DNA of 64,000 nt from Parapristionchus giblindavisi. Taxonomy: Eukaryota > Nematoda > Chromadorea > Rhabditida > Diplogasteridae. Position numbers and translations under genes: made by a program. The notes beneath the pieces were generated by a model. It saw nothing but the letters and a program-made list of their open reading frames with translations. It was not told the DNA's origin and did no database searches. This document shows, one piece after another, positions 11,346-24,034 of the stretch. The DNA is taken from positions 310,001 through 374,000 of the forward strand of contig CALSFV010000280.1 in assembly GCA_943737045.1 (NCBI GenBank), in the 5' to 3' direction. Position 1 is the stretch's first letter; every line of letters starts with the position of its first letter.

Positions 11346-11503
11346 ATGGACAAAGGAATAGAAAGATGAAAATGGGAAGAGGAAGAGTAGACTAGAATGA
11401 CTATTTCATAGTGTAGAAATATGATGAGTAAACGAAGTGAACAAGTCATCCCATCAAATAGAGATGGATCGAGTCTACACGACATGCATACGAAACTCTC
11501 GTC

Positions 11504-11672
11504 TACACAGAAAGCGAGAGAGTGCTGCTAGAGCGGAGAGTGTTAAATTAGCTCGGGGTAAGGCGCACCAGAGATATTTTGAAATTGCCCGCTTTGACAG
11601 CACTCTCTCGCTTTCGTTGTCCGTGACAGAGCATGGTCAGAGCGGAGAGTTCCAAATTTGCTCAGAGTGTGT
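11504..11672. repeat. Hairpin MITE family A: half copy plus full copy side by side
   Basis: A half copy ends near 11560 and a more complete one follows, ending GCGGAGAGTTCCAAATTTGC at about 11660. Upstream flank of channel copy B. Confidence 0.7.
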
Positions 11673-12285
11673 TAAACGCTAGTTCAAAGAGCCATGGTGG
11701 TATATTATTGAGCATTTTCCCAATATTTCAACTTCTTTAAAATTTTTCTAGCAACTGTTTTGTTAACCATGCAAAGCTAATATGTATGTAATAAAAATAA
11801 TTAGATAAAGTAAGCATTTGCAAAAGTTTCAGCTGTTCAGCGCATTGCGCTATGCAATCGAAAATCAATTGTTTCTATTATTGGATAATTTATATCATGT
11901 ATTTGTATTTTTTCCCTAAAATTAGTATTTCTTTGGATTCAGCGACGATTTGCGATTCATTTTAAGGTTCCTGCAGACATAGCGTAGTTCATGATTCTCG
12001 CCTCAAAAAACATTCAAAACTTTTGCTTGATTGCTGATTTGTGGACATTCAAGTATAATTTTAGGATAGACAAAATCTCCCCTATGATTATTCCTCCCAC
12101 ATCTGTCGTTCTCTGCATTTTGGTCATAATACATACATAATGTTTGTGCACAATTGTGCAAAATATGATATGTGATTAAATGGTAATTTAAATATAAAAG
12201 TATATGTCTGCATGCATATTGAAGCTAAAATTATATAATGTTTTAAAAAGTAAAATTAGTAGTGTGACTTTTGTTTTCTGAAAAA
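11673..12285. other. AT-rich stretch without recognised features
   Basis: No credible exon and no repeat that I could match elsewhere in the window. Confidence 0.5.
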
Positions 12286-12520
12286 AATGGGCGCTCGAAG
12301 GTGGCATGGACAGGGCACACTCCGGTATTTTTTGATCGCGGGGCACACCGTTGAAAAAACATCTCGCGGGGCACACCGTCTTCCCACCCCGCTGGGCACA
12401 CTGTCGAGAGCTGCAGCTCGCGGGGTACACCGTCTAACAAGAGTTCTGCCCCGCGGTGTACCCCTCGACGTACACCACGGGATAGAACGGTGTGCCCCGC
12501 GTTTAAAAAAATGACGGAGC
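12286..12520. repeat. GC-rich degenerate tandem/inverted repeat island
   Basis: About six degenerate copies of CGCGGGGCACACCGT spaced 25-40 bp apart. The last one or two are inverted (GGTGTGCCCCGCG at about 12490). Composition differs sharply from the AT-rich surroundings and frames are open on both strands, which reflects composition rather than a gene. Confidence 0.75.
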
Positions 12521-13194
12521 ACTGCGTGATGCCGTTAGTTAGGGCGATCGCACAGGAGCTGCAGTAGCGCATCTTTTCTTACCATTTCATCCAGTTTGCA
12601 AAAAGCAAGCTGAGATTTTTCCCTTCCTTGTTAGAAGGAGAATGAAAGGCAAAGATTACATTGGGTTGTGTTAGATAATTTTATGAGGAAACAATATTTA
12701 ATCTGTAACGATCCAGTTTTTCGGCCCTATTTTTAGTTTTACGTATCAAACCATGCCATGAATTGCAATATGGACTTATTTTCCATCTGCTAACGAGGTA
12801 AGTAGTGTTCATCGACAGTATTTTGGCAACTCGAAAGAAGTAAATAAATCATGACATTGTAAAAAAGAAGAAAGATCATGTACCAATCAAATTACAATTA
12901 AAGAAATCAAATGTCCTTTATTTATTTTTTAAAGAAATCCAATTATTTAAACAAATCTGATATAAAGCGATATATCGTATGACATTTTTTTCAAATATGT
13001 GTTTTTTTACATTACAGTTTATCGACCTTTATCAAGCACAGAACCATAGGGGAGGGAATGGTTGCCACTAAACGACTGATTTGTCTGGGCGTGCTGAGGT
13101 CCCATACAGGGAAATAATTTCAAAAAAATATGTGTATTATTTTGAAATTATTTCAAGTCCCAAAGTTCTGTGTAGCCCAAAGCAGGACTTCGTT

Positions 13195-13395
13195 TGCCTT
13201 GAATAACGGGATATACCTTTACCTTTTACCACAGCTTCGCATACATACGTTCTCGGTTTTTCTATGTATACAGAGATTATTCTTATCGTGTCTTCGAAAA
13301 TCGTGACCACGAGTACACCAGCTAAGTACACTTTATAGAGACATTTTGTGATATATCGTGACCATAAATAAGGACATGCTGGAACCATGAACGTT
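13195..13395 (-). other. Possible isolated exon or decayed gene piece
   Basis: The minus strand stays open with a hydrophobic segment (LAGVLVVTIFEDTIRII) and YIEKPRTYVCEAVVK. It is preceded by an AG and followed by GTAAAG. No neighbouring exon in matching phase was found, so it may be chance or a relic. Confidence 0.2.
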
Positions 13396-13989
13396 TTCCT
13401 GAATGGAGAAAATAGCTCTCATTTTCAGACGGAAAAAATAAGAAATTGCGAACAATCCCCCCTGACTATTGTGTTGTATTGTATTCATGTACTGTATGTC
13501 TATTGTATTGGATTGTATTCCTAGACGGAACACTGAACTGAACCTGTACTTTGCCTAAATACCGCATGCTTACATGGAATGTGTCCCAGCCGAGTTCGAG
13601 CTTTTCATTAGGTGCACTGATAAATATTAGGCCCCATAGCTAGATATTTCTAATTTTCAGCACTATTTTTCATTCGACAACGCCTTTGACTAATTGTAAA
13701 GACGTAATTTTTCTAACTCATATCTAATTGTAAGTCTGTCACCTTTTCAAATTTCGTTCCTTCAACAACATAAATCTTTATTCCCGCCTAGTGCGCTACG
13801 AACATAGTGCTAGATGCTGTCAGTGAAATATATCAAACGGAATCCAAACCCCCATAATTTTGGAAAATTTATTTATTATATTTTATATTTATCACGTACA
13901 CATCGTGCTCACGCACGAACGATACAGTCGAAAAATGTGTGGAATGAAAATAAACACAGCAAGAGCTAATTTGAAACTCTCCGATTATT

Positions 13990-14150
13990 TCTTTTAGTAA
14001 ATTTTTAGTAAATTTATCTGACTTTTGAGTCTACTTAAAGATTCATAAATAAATGTTTAAAAAATATGATAAAGTCAGGCGGTAAAAAAAGGCTACGATT
14101 ACATTATCGTAGCATACAATAGTTTTGAGCTATGTACGAATAAGTGTCGA
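13990..14150. repeat. Dispersed repeat family E, copy 1
   Basis: Contains GATAAAGTCAGGCGGTAA, then the small hairpin TACGATTACATTATCGTAGC and a word close to GAGCTATGTACGAATA. Other copies: 15185-15325 and 35905-36025. Confidence 0.7.
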
Positions 14151-14277
14151 ATAAGTGTGTTTTTTATATTGATGGATACAAAAAACACGTTGTGAATAAT
14201 ATTTTGTTTTCGCCACTCGATATTCGCGATTTTGTCTTAGATACATATAGATATTTGTACTTGTTTCGCTGATTTTT

Positions 14278-14372
14278 AAAAGCACACCTCGAGATAATTT
14301 GAAACTCTCCACTCTTATATCTATACGAGAGAGTGTTGTGAGAGCGGAGAGCTTCAAATGAGCTCGGATGTG
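14278..14372. repeat. Hairpin MITE family A copy
   Basis: Short version: GCACACCTCGAGATAATTTG, a 10-bp loop, then GTGAGAGCGGAGAGCTTC. Confidence 0.75.
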
Positions 14373-14439
14373 AATTTAATGAATTCTAGCGCCGAAAATC
14401 TAGGTTGGCAGGCCAGTGGCCACTGATCATCCACCCTCT

Positions 14440-14645
14440 CTTCTACATACTATGTCATTGCACGGGTGTTGCTTAGCGCGCGCAAGATGTTGCCTACGCA
14501 GGCCTTCTTCACGTCGATTTCGGCTATTTGTCCTCTTAAAAGACTGCACAATGAAAGTTTGTAACTTGCGCGAACTAGCAGTTATAGAGCCAAGCTCAAA
14601 TGTTGGGTTCGTGTCCAGGTTCTTCCACTCTTCCCTGTGTCAAGC
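14440..14645 (-). other. Unrecognised open stretch, relatively GC-rich
   Basis: About 68 codons open on the minus strand, ending in TGA and preceded by CACAG. Composition is closer to coding than the surroundings (basic, with RREEGLRRQHLARAKQ). No family recognised and no partner exon found. Confidence 0.2.
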
Positions 14646-14734
14646 CCCATTAATTTTACGTTTCTTATGTTTCACTCGCTTACTTTAACCGAGACTGAAC
14701 TTTCCAGTCGCTGGTTACTCTTTTCACCTGTGCT

Positions 14735-14833
14735 ACTTGGAAACTCTCCGCTCTGGCCACATTCTCTCGCTTTCTTTGTCAACAATAGCGCATTGTCAGA
14801 ACATTATTTTTAATTTAACTCGGGTGCACCTTA
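14735..14833. repeat. Hairpin MITE family A copy
   Basis: The left arm, GAAACTCTCCGCTCTGGCCA, is well kept. The right arm is eroded and ends near ACTCGGGTGCACCTTAA. Confidence 0.65.
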
Positions 14834-15184
14834 ACCGAGTCTAAAGTATAAATAAGGTATTATAGATAGATTCATCATTGGTCGCTTTGCACTATGCCAA
14901 TTGTTTGTCCAAATTCATATTTGCTGCCGCCCCTCTTAATCTTAAGTATCATACGCCTAATAGACAAAGTCACGAAGACTGTCGTATTTAGCGTTCAAGC
15001 CTCGAAATGGAAAGAATTATGGGATAGACTAAATGAGACAGGTCGCTTTTTTATTAAAACACTCTTTATCAAGATTAGCTAAACAGTGTTACCACTGAAT
15101 CTGAAGTATTTATTCTAAATATATTTTAGTTATTCTTTATTTATCTTCTTGTGATCTTGCTATTCACCTAATGTAATAACAATG

Positions 15185-15325
15185 ATAAATTTATCTGAGG
15201 GTATTTTTATGATTGATAAATAAACGTTTGTCAAACATGATAAAGTCAGGAGGTAAGAAAGAAGGCTACGATTATATTATTATAGTAGCATACAATACTT
15301 ATGATGTACGAATAATAGGCTTAAA
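15185..15325. repeat. Dispersed repeat family E, copy 2
   Basis: GATAAAGTCAGGAGGTAAGA and the hairpin around TACGATTATATTATTATAGT. It matches 13990-14150 over its whole length. Confidence 0.7.
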
Positions 15326-15329
15326 ACAT

Positions 15330-16370
15330 TTACACGATGTGTACAAACAACACTAGTGTACGTTTTTTATGTATTACTGTATCATCTATATCTCTATCTG
15401 TATCTCGTTTATTGATTCCCGTTTTCCTTTGATATTTTTAAACGCCTCCACACGAAGTTTTCATAAGAAACTTTTACCTTTATTCCCTAAGTGTCACGAT
15501 TTGAGAAAAACCGAGACATTTTTTCACGGACCGCCTTTTAAACGAGTTGTCCACGGTCTGTTGCATCACTAATATTAGCCTAATCTGCGGCTGCTTTCTA
15601 CTTTTATAACTTGTAAGGATAGACAATGGCGTATGCACACTTATTTAGGTTGATTTGCGTGTAGCCAGCCAACCGTGGTGGTGCGTCGAGTGTCTTAAGT
15701 AGGCGACGTTTCTGAATTAGCAATTGAGTTCTGAGTACAGAACGTTGCGGATGCACAAACTACGTGTATGCGACTACGGTCAAGGAGACCAGAGCAAACT
15801 AAAAATATATGGAATACGTTACGAAAAAGACTACAGTAATCCCTACAGTAACCCTGATTCTTTTGAATGACATACATTTGTGTGACCTTAGCCATTAATT
15901 ATGACAATACTACAATATTATAATACTGTACCACTTCTTGCTTTAGGCCTAGATGTTTTGAAACAGTTCTTGCTCTTGATTCGCTTCTTCTTTCCCCACT
16001 GGCCTCTGATACTTCAACACAAATGAAATTAGCATTTCTAGCACCCTCTCTCTAGAGTCCTAGGCCGGATATGTATTCGTTATACTCCCTTATTCTTTGT
16101 TCTCGTACTCTGCCATTGTCTTGTCAGCTTCTTTTTGTTCCGGTTGAGCGACGAGCGAGTTCTTCTACTGCCTCCCGACCACGCCCTCGACCATGTTCAA
16201 AGTCGAGTTCAAATATTCCTTATGCACTAATGAGTGATTCTATGTAGTTTGCAAGTACCGTAACCTACCTTACCTCGTACCGTTCTGAATCATTTGAGAT
16301 GGATTCAACTTTCAGTTCACATTCGTATATATACATTTTATATTTTATCAACTACGCGGTTGATCACTGG
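15330..16370. other. Gene-free stretch
   Basis: No exon or repeat recognised with confidence. A basic GRGRGRE-like minus-strand frame at about 16160-16200 may belong to the same decayed element as the next entry. Confidence 0.35.
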
Positions 16371-16374
16371 GTAT

Positions 16375-16475
16375 GTAAATGGTTCTTGTTTCTTGCAATG
16401 TTCATGAAGCCTAGTCCAAATCTTCACAAATTCATCCATCTCAATTCGGGTCTTCCTCTTGATTGTTTTGAAACT
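16375..16475 (-). pseudogene. Reverse-transcriptase-like C-terminal remnant, copy 1
   Basis: The minus strand reads RWMNL, a stop, then FGLGFMNIARNKNH. It aligns with the better copy at 53750-53905. The RW-x-DE plus GFMNVAR-type ending is typical of the tail of non-LTR retrotransposon polyproteins. A short fragment with an in-frame stop. Confidence 0.5.
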
Positions 16476-17139
16476 CGTCTCTTTTTCGTTTTTGTTCTGG
16501 AGTTTGAGTTCAAACCTTTTTTTTCAAATCATACTAATTGCTTTTCAAAACATCCCCCCGCGTTCCCTTTCGTGTTCATTATTTTAAAGATTTCAGCGTT
16601 CGAAAACAGGTTAAGCAAATTAAGAATAATGCAAATCAAGTCAGTAAAATGTTTGCAATCATACACCTTCAGTGCCTAAATCAGCCCTGCGCCATATTGT
16701 GAAATACTCTGACATAAACTCCGTTGATTGGGCCTATAGAAAGCCTGATTCACCATGTTTACCAGTTAGCATATTCAGACAAAATTTATGAATGCAACAA
16801 TCTATACGGATGCCTATGTATTTTGTTTGATCATATTTGAAAGCATGTTGCCTCCTTCACTGTCTACAACCAATGGCTGAAACAGTGTTTACCTGAATAC
16901 TAATATATATATTATTTTGGTAACTAATATAATTATGTAACTATTACTATAACAATATAACTATTGAGTACATTTGGTGATTTGTAAAAAACAATTATTC
17001 GCTTCCTTCAATTTGCCGGTATTTTCTTTGTTGGTATTTCGATAGGTCTCGCGTACTCAATCACAATCACGGAAAGTTTGAAATATCACTGGCCAAACAG
17101 TGGATTTCGTATTCCTTCGATGCACCTTTACCTTCACAC

Positions 17140-17275
17140 AGAGAAAAGTGGTGTAACCTGCAGCACATGAGAACTGTGAAGTATTATATTTAACACTTTT
17201 TGAGCTATTTTAACACCGAAAAAGTGTTAAACGTAACACTTCTCAAGTCTTATGTGCTGTGGGTTAAACTTTGTT
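17140..17275. repeat. Palindromic repeat family F
   Basis: Starts CACACAGAGAAAAGTGGTG and ends in a near complement (TTCTCTCTGTGCG). The centre is TTTAACACTTTTTGAGC facing AAAAAGTGTTAAACG. It resembles a small TIR-bearing MITE. Confidence 0.7.
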
Positions 17276-17364
17276 CTCTCTGTGCGTTTTTGCCTGGCGC
17301 TCTCTTGTTCTGGATCATCAGAGCAGATTCTATGCTGTGATACGGTGACTAATTCTGAGAGTTT

Positions 17365-17475
17365 TATGATGATTGCCGTCAATCTTCTCTCTCCGGCAAT
17401 CACGTTCCAAGTTAATGTCCATTACAATGCTAGTCTATTAGCGTTAATCATCGTCTTCCTCGTCTCGGTGCGTGA
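17365..17475 (+). other. Weak candidate exon with one membrane segment
   Basis: ATG-initiated frame giving NVHYNASLLALIIVFLVS followed by a GTGCGT donor-like site. It contains one sequon (NAS). No second exon in matching phase was found, so a real gene is not supported. Confidence 0.15.
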
Positions 17476-17815
17476 TTTGGCGCCACCTGACAGCACTAAA
17501 ATCGCAGTTCATCGAGACATCATTTTAACGAGAGAAAATCATTGTCGATGGACTCTCGTCTAAGTAATTTTCATGTGAAACGAAGTGATCTTATTGTTTA
17601 ACGAGGTAAAGGTGCATCGCGTTATTCAAGGCACAGAAAGTCATGCGGAAGAGCACTTCTAGGCCAGTGATTATAAGTGAAAATAATTTTTAACGACGTC
17701 TGTGTTCTTGAATATTTTAAATGCCCCTCCTCATATATATTCCGTTATTATATTTCTTTGATCTTTGCCGACGTGAGAGCAAGCCGTTATGAAGTGACTC
17801 ACTCTATCTTCAAAT

Positions 17816-17953
17816 TCACACCCGAGCTAATTTGAAACTCGCCCTCTCTGGCCACACTCTCTCGCTTTCTTTGTCTACGAGAGAGCGTTGCCAGAGCGGA
17901 GAGGTTCAATTTCACTCGGGGTGTTAAAATTAGCTCGGGGTTGTGCCTTTAAA
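17816..17953. repeat. Hairpin MITE family A copy with duplicated end
   Basis: A full hairpin whose right end is repeated (CACTCGGGGTGTTAAAATTAG then CTCGGGGTTGTGCCTTTA), suggesting aborted excision or nested insertion. Confidence 0.85.
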
Positions 17954-18524
17954 GATTGATGGATGCGGGAAAATAGCGGATATTAGGGTTGAAATTGGAA
18001 AAGGCCGGAAGTCGGGTATGATAAATGAGGGGGTTGCGTATCCGAGAGATGGATTGTAAGAGAGATTTTAAATATACATGAACTCTAGCAAGCGCTAGCG
18101 TACACCGTTTCAACTTACCCTGCATAGGTGATAGAATTTGTGCATAAATCTATTATTAGGAGTTCTAATTCACAGTGTTCATAAATATTTAGAGAGTTTC
18201 TATGTAAGCGGCCGTTCTGGTTGTGAATTTAGGACCTGTTTGTTTCATTTGTTCAATCTTTCTGGTTCGACTTCACGTTCTTCTCTATCAGGTTCAGATT
18301 TTCTTTTTGTTCCATTTGACGCGGAGATTGTATTCTACTAGTTTTTATGATTTATTCGTCATTTGTGCCGTATGAGCGATACCATTTTTTTCTGAATTTC
18401 TGCCTCCGAAACCATGCATATATTGAATTGTTATCATTGCGTTTTAATTAAAATTATCACTGACCTAGCAGTGACAAACACGCAAGACTTCGTGTGACTT
18501 AAACAACGGGATTTCCCTTTATTG

Positions 18525-18778
18525 CGCGTATAAAATGTACTTGCATAATAAAATGACAAACGGTGCTAACGAACGGAAGTCACAATCGAGAGGCGGGCGA
18601 GATTTAGCCTTCGATTGTCTCTCCGCTGCCTCTCTCTAACCCGGCTGACCTTCGCCGCGCGCTATATGATATATAAAAGAGATCGGCATAGTTTCAGAAC
18701 CATGCAAAACAAGAAAGTCTCTTCTACAAATAAAACAAGTGATTTTTATACGCCCAATACCTTGAACCTTTTTACCTG
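18525..18778. repeat. Dispersed repeat family D, right part
   Basis: CGCGTATAAAATGTACTTGC through CCCGGCTGACCTTCGCCGCG to AAACAAGTGATTTTTATACG. It is about 90 percent alike with 30853-31080 by eye, so these two are relatively recent copies. Confidence 0.8.
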
Positions 18779-18779
18779 T

Positions 18780-19855
18780 CATTGCGTCTCATGATTGATT
18801 TGATTCTTCATAACAACCTCTCTTGTGTCTTCTCTAATTTACTCATTCGCTGTGCTTTTATACGAATCTTATCCTAACTTTTGACTATACTGGTTCTCGC
18901 TTGAATATTATTTCTTTATTTTTCTTAGAACAAGCATACATCCTTTCCCAGTATTATTTCCTTGTCACTTACTATTTTTTTATTTGATGAAATAATTCAA
19001 TTCAATTCAATTCAATAAATAAATAATTAAATATATTCTTAACCAACGAGAGAGCGTTGTAAAGAGTCCTCGTCAAAGTTATCTCAGTTTCTTAAATCAA
19101 AAGATCAGTGAGGGAGGCAGCGAAAAATTTATCGTGAGAGTTTAGGGCCATTAACTAATTGTAAGAGAGAACTTTGAACCAGTTTAGTTTTTGTTATGCC
19201 TTCATCTTTCTCTCGGATGAGCTGCTTCGATAATTCGCAACGAATTCGAGAGATAATTAGATAATTAGTATTGGCTGCCGGAGGTTCGTCGCGTTATTAA
19301 AGGCAGCTGGCATCCAACAATTTCGATTCGAAATAGTTAAAATAGTTGACCTCTTGTTGATAAGCTCAAAGAACTATTCAGAAATATGTATTTGAAAGTT
19401 TGAAAAGACGCTCTGGTAAGAAGTTGGATTACTGTAGCCTACTCCACACCACGGGCGAGGTTTCCGAACTACAGTATGCTAACTCCATCGAAAAGCTCAA
19501 AAAAGCCCATTATTGAGTTTTATTCTTCATAATTCCCCGCTGCGGATAGAATTATCATCAAAATATTCAATTTCAAGTCATATCCAAAGAGTTGGTGTGG
19601 CAATTAGGAAAAGGCTCCCGCTATCTGGGGCAGACTGTAGTTTTTTAACAGCGCCGTTCTCCTTACCAGATAATTCTTATGATATAAGGTATATATTTCG
19701 AAACAGAATTTCAAGCTCTTTTATATGAGATCAACTTGTTTTTCGTTTCCGGGTCACTTTAACTAATTATTGATTCACTGATTCCTACTTATGGAATACT
19801 TCGCGTATTTCTTCACAGCGTGAGGGCGTTGAGCCTGATTCAGATTTATTGAATG
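18780..19855. other. Gene-free stretch
   Basis: No supported gene. A short (TTCAA)n-like run lies near 19000. Confidence 0.4.
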
Positions 19856-20222
19856 GCATAGTTTGACACTTTCCTCTCTGACCTCACGTTCTCACTCTCT
19901 TGGTTGAGTGCCCAGAGCGGACACTTTTAGATTAGAGCGGGTTTAGAGCTTCTAGAAAAAAATGTTTACAAAAATTACCCTTAAAATTGAAGATAACCGC
20001 TTCATCAGCTCTTTTATTGAACTTTGCTACCATCATCGTATAGTCTATTTTGGAATCTTGGTAAACACATTTTTTGTGTGCCATATAGAAAAAAGATAGA
20101 TATTATTTCACTATGAAAAGAGAAGAAACCAGGCGCCTAGACAGTGCACGCTTTCGTTATTATCTCTGTTCTATAATTATATTTGCCAAACATCGAGAAT
20201 ATTATTGTGTACTGCATGTATA

Positions 20223-20812
20223 CCGTCAAAACGAAATAAAGTGAAACATTTGTCAAAAATTTTGAAAATTTTGAAAATAGATCACAAGATTCCCTGTTTC
20301 AGCATTTTTCACGATCTTGATGATGTATTATCTAAGGTTTTTCATTGTGGATGTATTTGCACAATGCAGTTATGCATGACAAAAGTGAAAAAAATAATCG
20401 GGAACGCTCTGGTGCAGTATTGGTATACTGTAGCATACTGTAGAATCTTACTGTAAAATTGCTGCCATCGAGCTTTTTTCGTTTAATCATGGTTATATCT
20501 AGCATTACCTGACTTCCTATAGCGAATTTTCACTGTTTGGATCTTGGCAAAGATCAGGCTGCAAAAGTGGTATACTGTAGAAAATCCTACAGTATACCAG
20601 TTTCACAAAACAGCGTTCACAGTGATTTATTTAAAAAAAATTTCTTCACAGGTAAATTAGGCAAGCCCAGAGATGCTCAAATACCCTATTATCTAATAAA
20701 AAACTAGCAACCGCGTTTAGATATGATGATTCAAAATTTTCAAAATCTTGTGAACTTTTGTCAAAAATTTTCAAAATTTTTGACAAATGTTTCACTTTTT
20801 TCGTTTTGACGG
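20223..20812 (+). mobile_element. 590-bp TA-flanked element, copy 2
   Basis: TA-flanked, with ends CCGTCAAAACGAAATAAAGT and ACTTTTTTCGTTTTGACGG. The interior repeats the word TACTGTAG several times (about 20430-20600). Close to copy 3. Confidence 0.88.
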
Positions 20813-21562
20813 TAAAAGGCACGAAATGACTTCGAAATGTTGACATTTAAAGATTGAAAAAAATGGAATAAATCCTTTGCGAACGGCGAATATTCATATA
20901 ACACTATTATTTTTTGACTTATATATTGAAATAAAAAGAAACAACGATATTACAGAGCAATCCTCTTCTCAAAAGTGACCGACGAGAATAGAAAAGAGGA
21001 GAAGTTTCTCACGCTCTTTCTCCTCTTTTTCATTTCTTTTCGCAACTTTTGGACACCAATTCAGTTCTTTCTTGCTTATGAGCGATATCTTATAGTTAGT
21101 GTGCGCATTTATTGACAATGGGGAAAAGGATATAGAATGAAGGAAATACTGCAGTGGAATATAATATAATCGTATAAACTCTACCCGGAAGAGAGAGTCC
21201 TTATATAAGAAACTTTTGTGAGGAATGCCGCAGACACTTGAGAAAGTACCGACACTTGAGAAAATTGCTATTATACATTTGACATGTATTATACATTTAT
21301 GTTATCAACAATTGTTACAATGGAATTTGACCGAGTTGCATAATGTACGTACTCAAATTCGTCGCTAACTGCACTTATTTGAGATTAATTATAACACAAT
21401 GTGCCCAAGTTCCTCTCCGCTCCAGCGACACTCTTTCGCAGGCGAGAAAAGTGAGAGAGTAATGTTGTGTACAAAAGTCACGAAAAGAAAGGAAGATTCG
21501 AAAAAAAACACCTCGTTTTAGCGGGCATAAGAAATGGACCAACTGGTTTCAAAGGACAATAT

Positions 21563-21673
21563 TCAATTATGCAAATTTTCACTATCCGCATCGGCAATTT
21601 TCTCTCGCAGACAAAGAAAACGAGAGAGTAAAGCCAATGCGGAGTTTAAAATTAACTCTGAGCGTCGCTTTAT
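21563..21673. repeat. Hairpin MITE family A copy
   Basis: Left arm ATGCAAATTTTCACTATCCG; right arm AATGCGGAGTTTAAAATTAA. Moderately eroded. Another partial copy lies just upstream at about 21400-21455. Confidence 0.65.
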
Positions 21674-21977
21674 AATGCGTTCTTGGAAGGTTGTTTTTAA
21701 TAAAGTTCTGAACGTGCGAAATCACTAGTGTAGCCTAATGAGGTCTCTATTTTCCTATTTCCAAAGCCCACATAACTTTTATAACGAATCAATGTTCACT
21801 TTTTTGCAGTATTCGTCAATGGGTTGTTTTGGCGTGAGCACAAATTGCGCCTAATTTTGGCCTGATGGGAGCGCAGAACTCCTCCTCTGTCCAGCCTAAA
21901 GTTGGCACGGTGTCAAGAAGAACGACTGTCTCGTTTAGCACTTTCTGTTATAATTTCCCTGGTAGGGTTCAAAAAAG

Positions 21978-22062
21978 CACACCCAGAGCTAATTTGAAAC
22001 TCTCCGCTCTGGCCTTGATTTGTTGATTTCTTTGTCTGCGAGAGTTTCAAATCAGCCCAGAC
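21978..22062. repeat. Hairpin MITE family A copy, internal deletion
   Basis: GCACACCCAGAGCTAATTTG, then a shortened loop and AGTTTCAAATCAGCCCAGAC. Confidence 0.7.
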
Positions 22063-22694
22063 TAGATTTTAACTATTTAGAACTATCTTTTAGTTTCCAT
22101 TTTAAAACTACACTCCGTCCATTGCCATAAACATGTCCTGAAACGAATTTTCAATAGTACTATGCGTGAGTCAGACAGTTCTAGAGCTCTATAGAGCTCA
22201 GCTCCAGCTCTATAGATCAAGTGTTGCTTACCAGACATGTGGGTTGTGTTGTGAAAGTACTTTATGAAAGGACTTACTTCACTACTCTCTATAACTATTT
22301 CCTATAGAATCAAAAGATTTCTGATAAATTTGACTTCTATTTTCGATGTCGCTATCGTCTTTTCTTTATTTTGAAGTCCAGCACGACCGCTCAGTAAAGA
22401 ATCTACCCTGAAAATTGACGTATCCTGCTTGTCTGGCTGTCAAAGAAAAATGGCTTACACCGGAATACTGCAGCTCACAATCGCTTGATATCGAGACCGT
22501 TTCCACTCATCGAACCATTCTTATCGGTTTGTAATTTTTTCGGTTCAACGGTTTTTTTTCGGTTTTTCGCTTTCGGTTCGGATTACCGCACTAGATTAAA
22601 GTGGTTCGGCTTTCCGCCTGAAACAATAGAGAAAAAGACTTCCCCTTTGTATAAACAAAATGCGCCATTCTCACTCCGGAGAGTGGATGAATGG

Positions 22695-22980
22695 ATAGAG
22701 TAGATAGGTAGAGGGAGAGGGAGAGCGAGAGGTAGGGGTAGAAAGAGAGGGAGAGGGAGAGGGAGAAGGATGGCGAGAGGTAGGGGTAGAAAGAGAGGGG
22801 GAGGGAGAGGGAGAGGTAGAAGGAGATTGAGATGGAGAGGGAGAGCGAGAGGTAGGGGTAGAGTGAGAGAGACAGAGAGAGGTAGGGATAGAGGGAGAGG
22901 GAGAGCGAGAGGTAGGGGTAGAGTGAGAGAGACAGAGAGAGGTAGGGATAGAGGGAGAGAGAGAGAGAGAGAGAGAGTTG
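22695..22980. repeat. Purine-rich minisatellite
   Basis: Repeats of GGGAGAGCGAGAGGTAGGGG and GTAGAGTGAGAGAGACAGAG with a period near 60 bp, ending in (GA)n. The Arg/Gly- or Ser/Pro-rich readings on the two strands are artefacts of this composition. Confidence 0.95.
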
Positions 22981-23384
22981 GAAGAAACTTTGAAGTGTTC
23001 TAACACATAGATATTGTCACACATTTCGCCGCTCCTTTTCTCCATTTTACATTTCCGGTATACATATATCCTCGTTTTAGACTTTGCCTTACGTCGTCAT
23101 AACCAAAGGTGCACAATATATTTTGGTTGTCATCGTTCCACTTGTGATCGACCATAATGCTATTCTTACGATCAATCGATCAATCAATAATATAATATTT
23201 CTCATGCTTGCCAAACATAGGACCTCAGATTTTGCCTTAATCTCTTATCTTTACCTTTCATTATCTTTGACACAATTACAAATGATTCACTCTTTTTCTT
23301 CACAATATGCATAAGTGCCTCAAGATATGCATTCAATATTTCACATGATTTAAAAAAGAATTTATTATACGTTTCTAAAGTCAC

Positions 23385-23775
23385 AATCGTATCTTTGTTT
23401 GGCTTCCCCAGCCCAGACTTGTGGGAACTGAATTTCCGAACACGTCGAAAACAATCTATTATATGTCTTAACCTTTTGAAAAAAAATCCACATTCCGACC
23501 ATTTTCTCAAAGGTTTATTTTTACTTTCTAAAAATCCTCAATGTGTAGCCCCTTCACCTGCTCTCCTATCATTCTCTGACAGATTCTAGGCGCTCAAAAA
23601 CACGTCGGGCTAGAAAAGGTTTTTGAGTAACTGGTTGTTGAGAAAACTGAAACTAAAAAAACGTCTGAGAAATTGGTCGGAATGCATTTTTTTTTGAAAT
23701 GTTATGATGTGCTTCAGCGTGTTCGGAATTTGCAGTTCCCACAAGTCTGAGCTGGGGAAAGCAGTATGCGTGCCT
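23385..23775. mobile_element. Foldback-like inverted repeat
   Basis: GGCTTCCCCAGCCCAGACTTG on the left and CAAGTCTGAGCTGGGGAAAGC on the right, continuing through CGAACACG and GCGTGTTCG. Arms of about 150 bp are diverged. No coding capacity. Confidence 0.65.
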
Positions 23776-23928
23776 TTTACACGCGAGAACAATAATATTA
23801 TCATATGTAATCGTGTTTTACCCATTTTTCCATATGTTCTTACATAATTGAAATTAGACGCAGCGGCCGAAACATCTTAGGGTTAATCATTGCTTAACTT
23901 ATATTATTATATTTTTTTTTATTTAAAT

Positions 23929-24034
23929 GCACACAGCGAGCTAATTCGAAACATTTCGCTCTGGTCACCCTCTCTCGCTTTCTTTGTCAACGTGAGAACG
24001 TTGCCAGAGCTGAGAGTAAAATTAGCCCTTTAAT
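23929..24034. repeat. Hairpin MITE family A copy
   Basis: GCACACAGCGAGCTAATTCG to GAGAGTAAAATTAGCCCTTTAA. Confidence 0.75.

Noticed and set aside
12243..12572. Overlapping open frames on both strands
   Set aside because: Produced by the GC-rich degenerate repeat, which has few stop codons in any frame.
22671..23045. Ser/Pro-rich and Arg/Gly-rich open frames
   Set aside because: Both are readings of a purine-rich minisatellite; no splice or start context.
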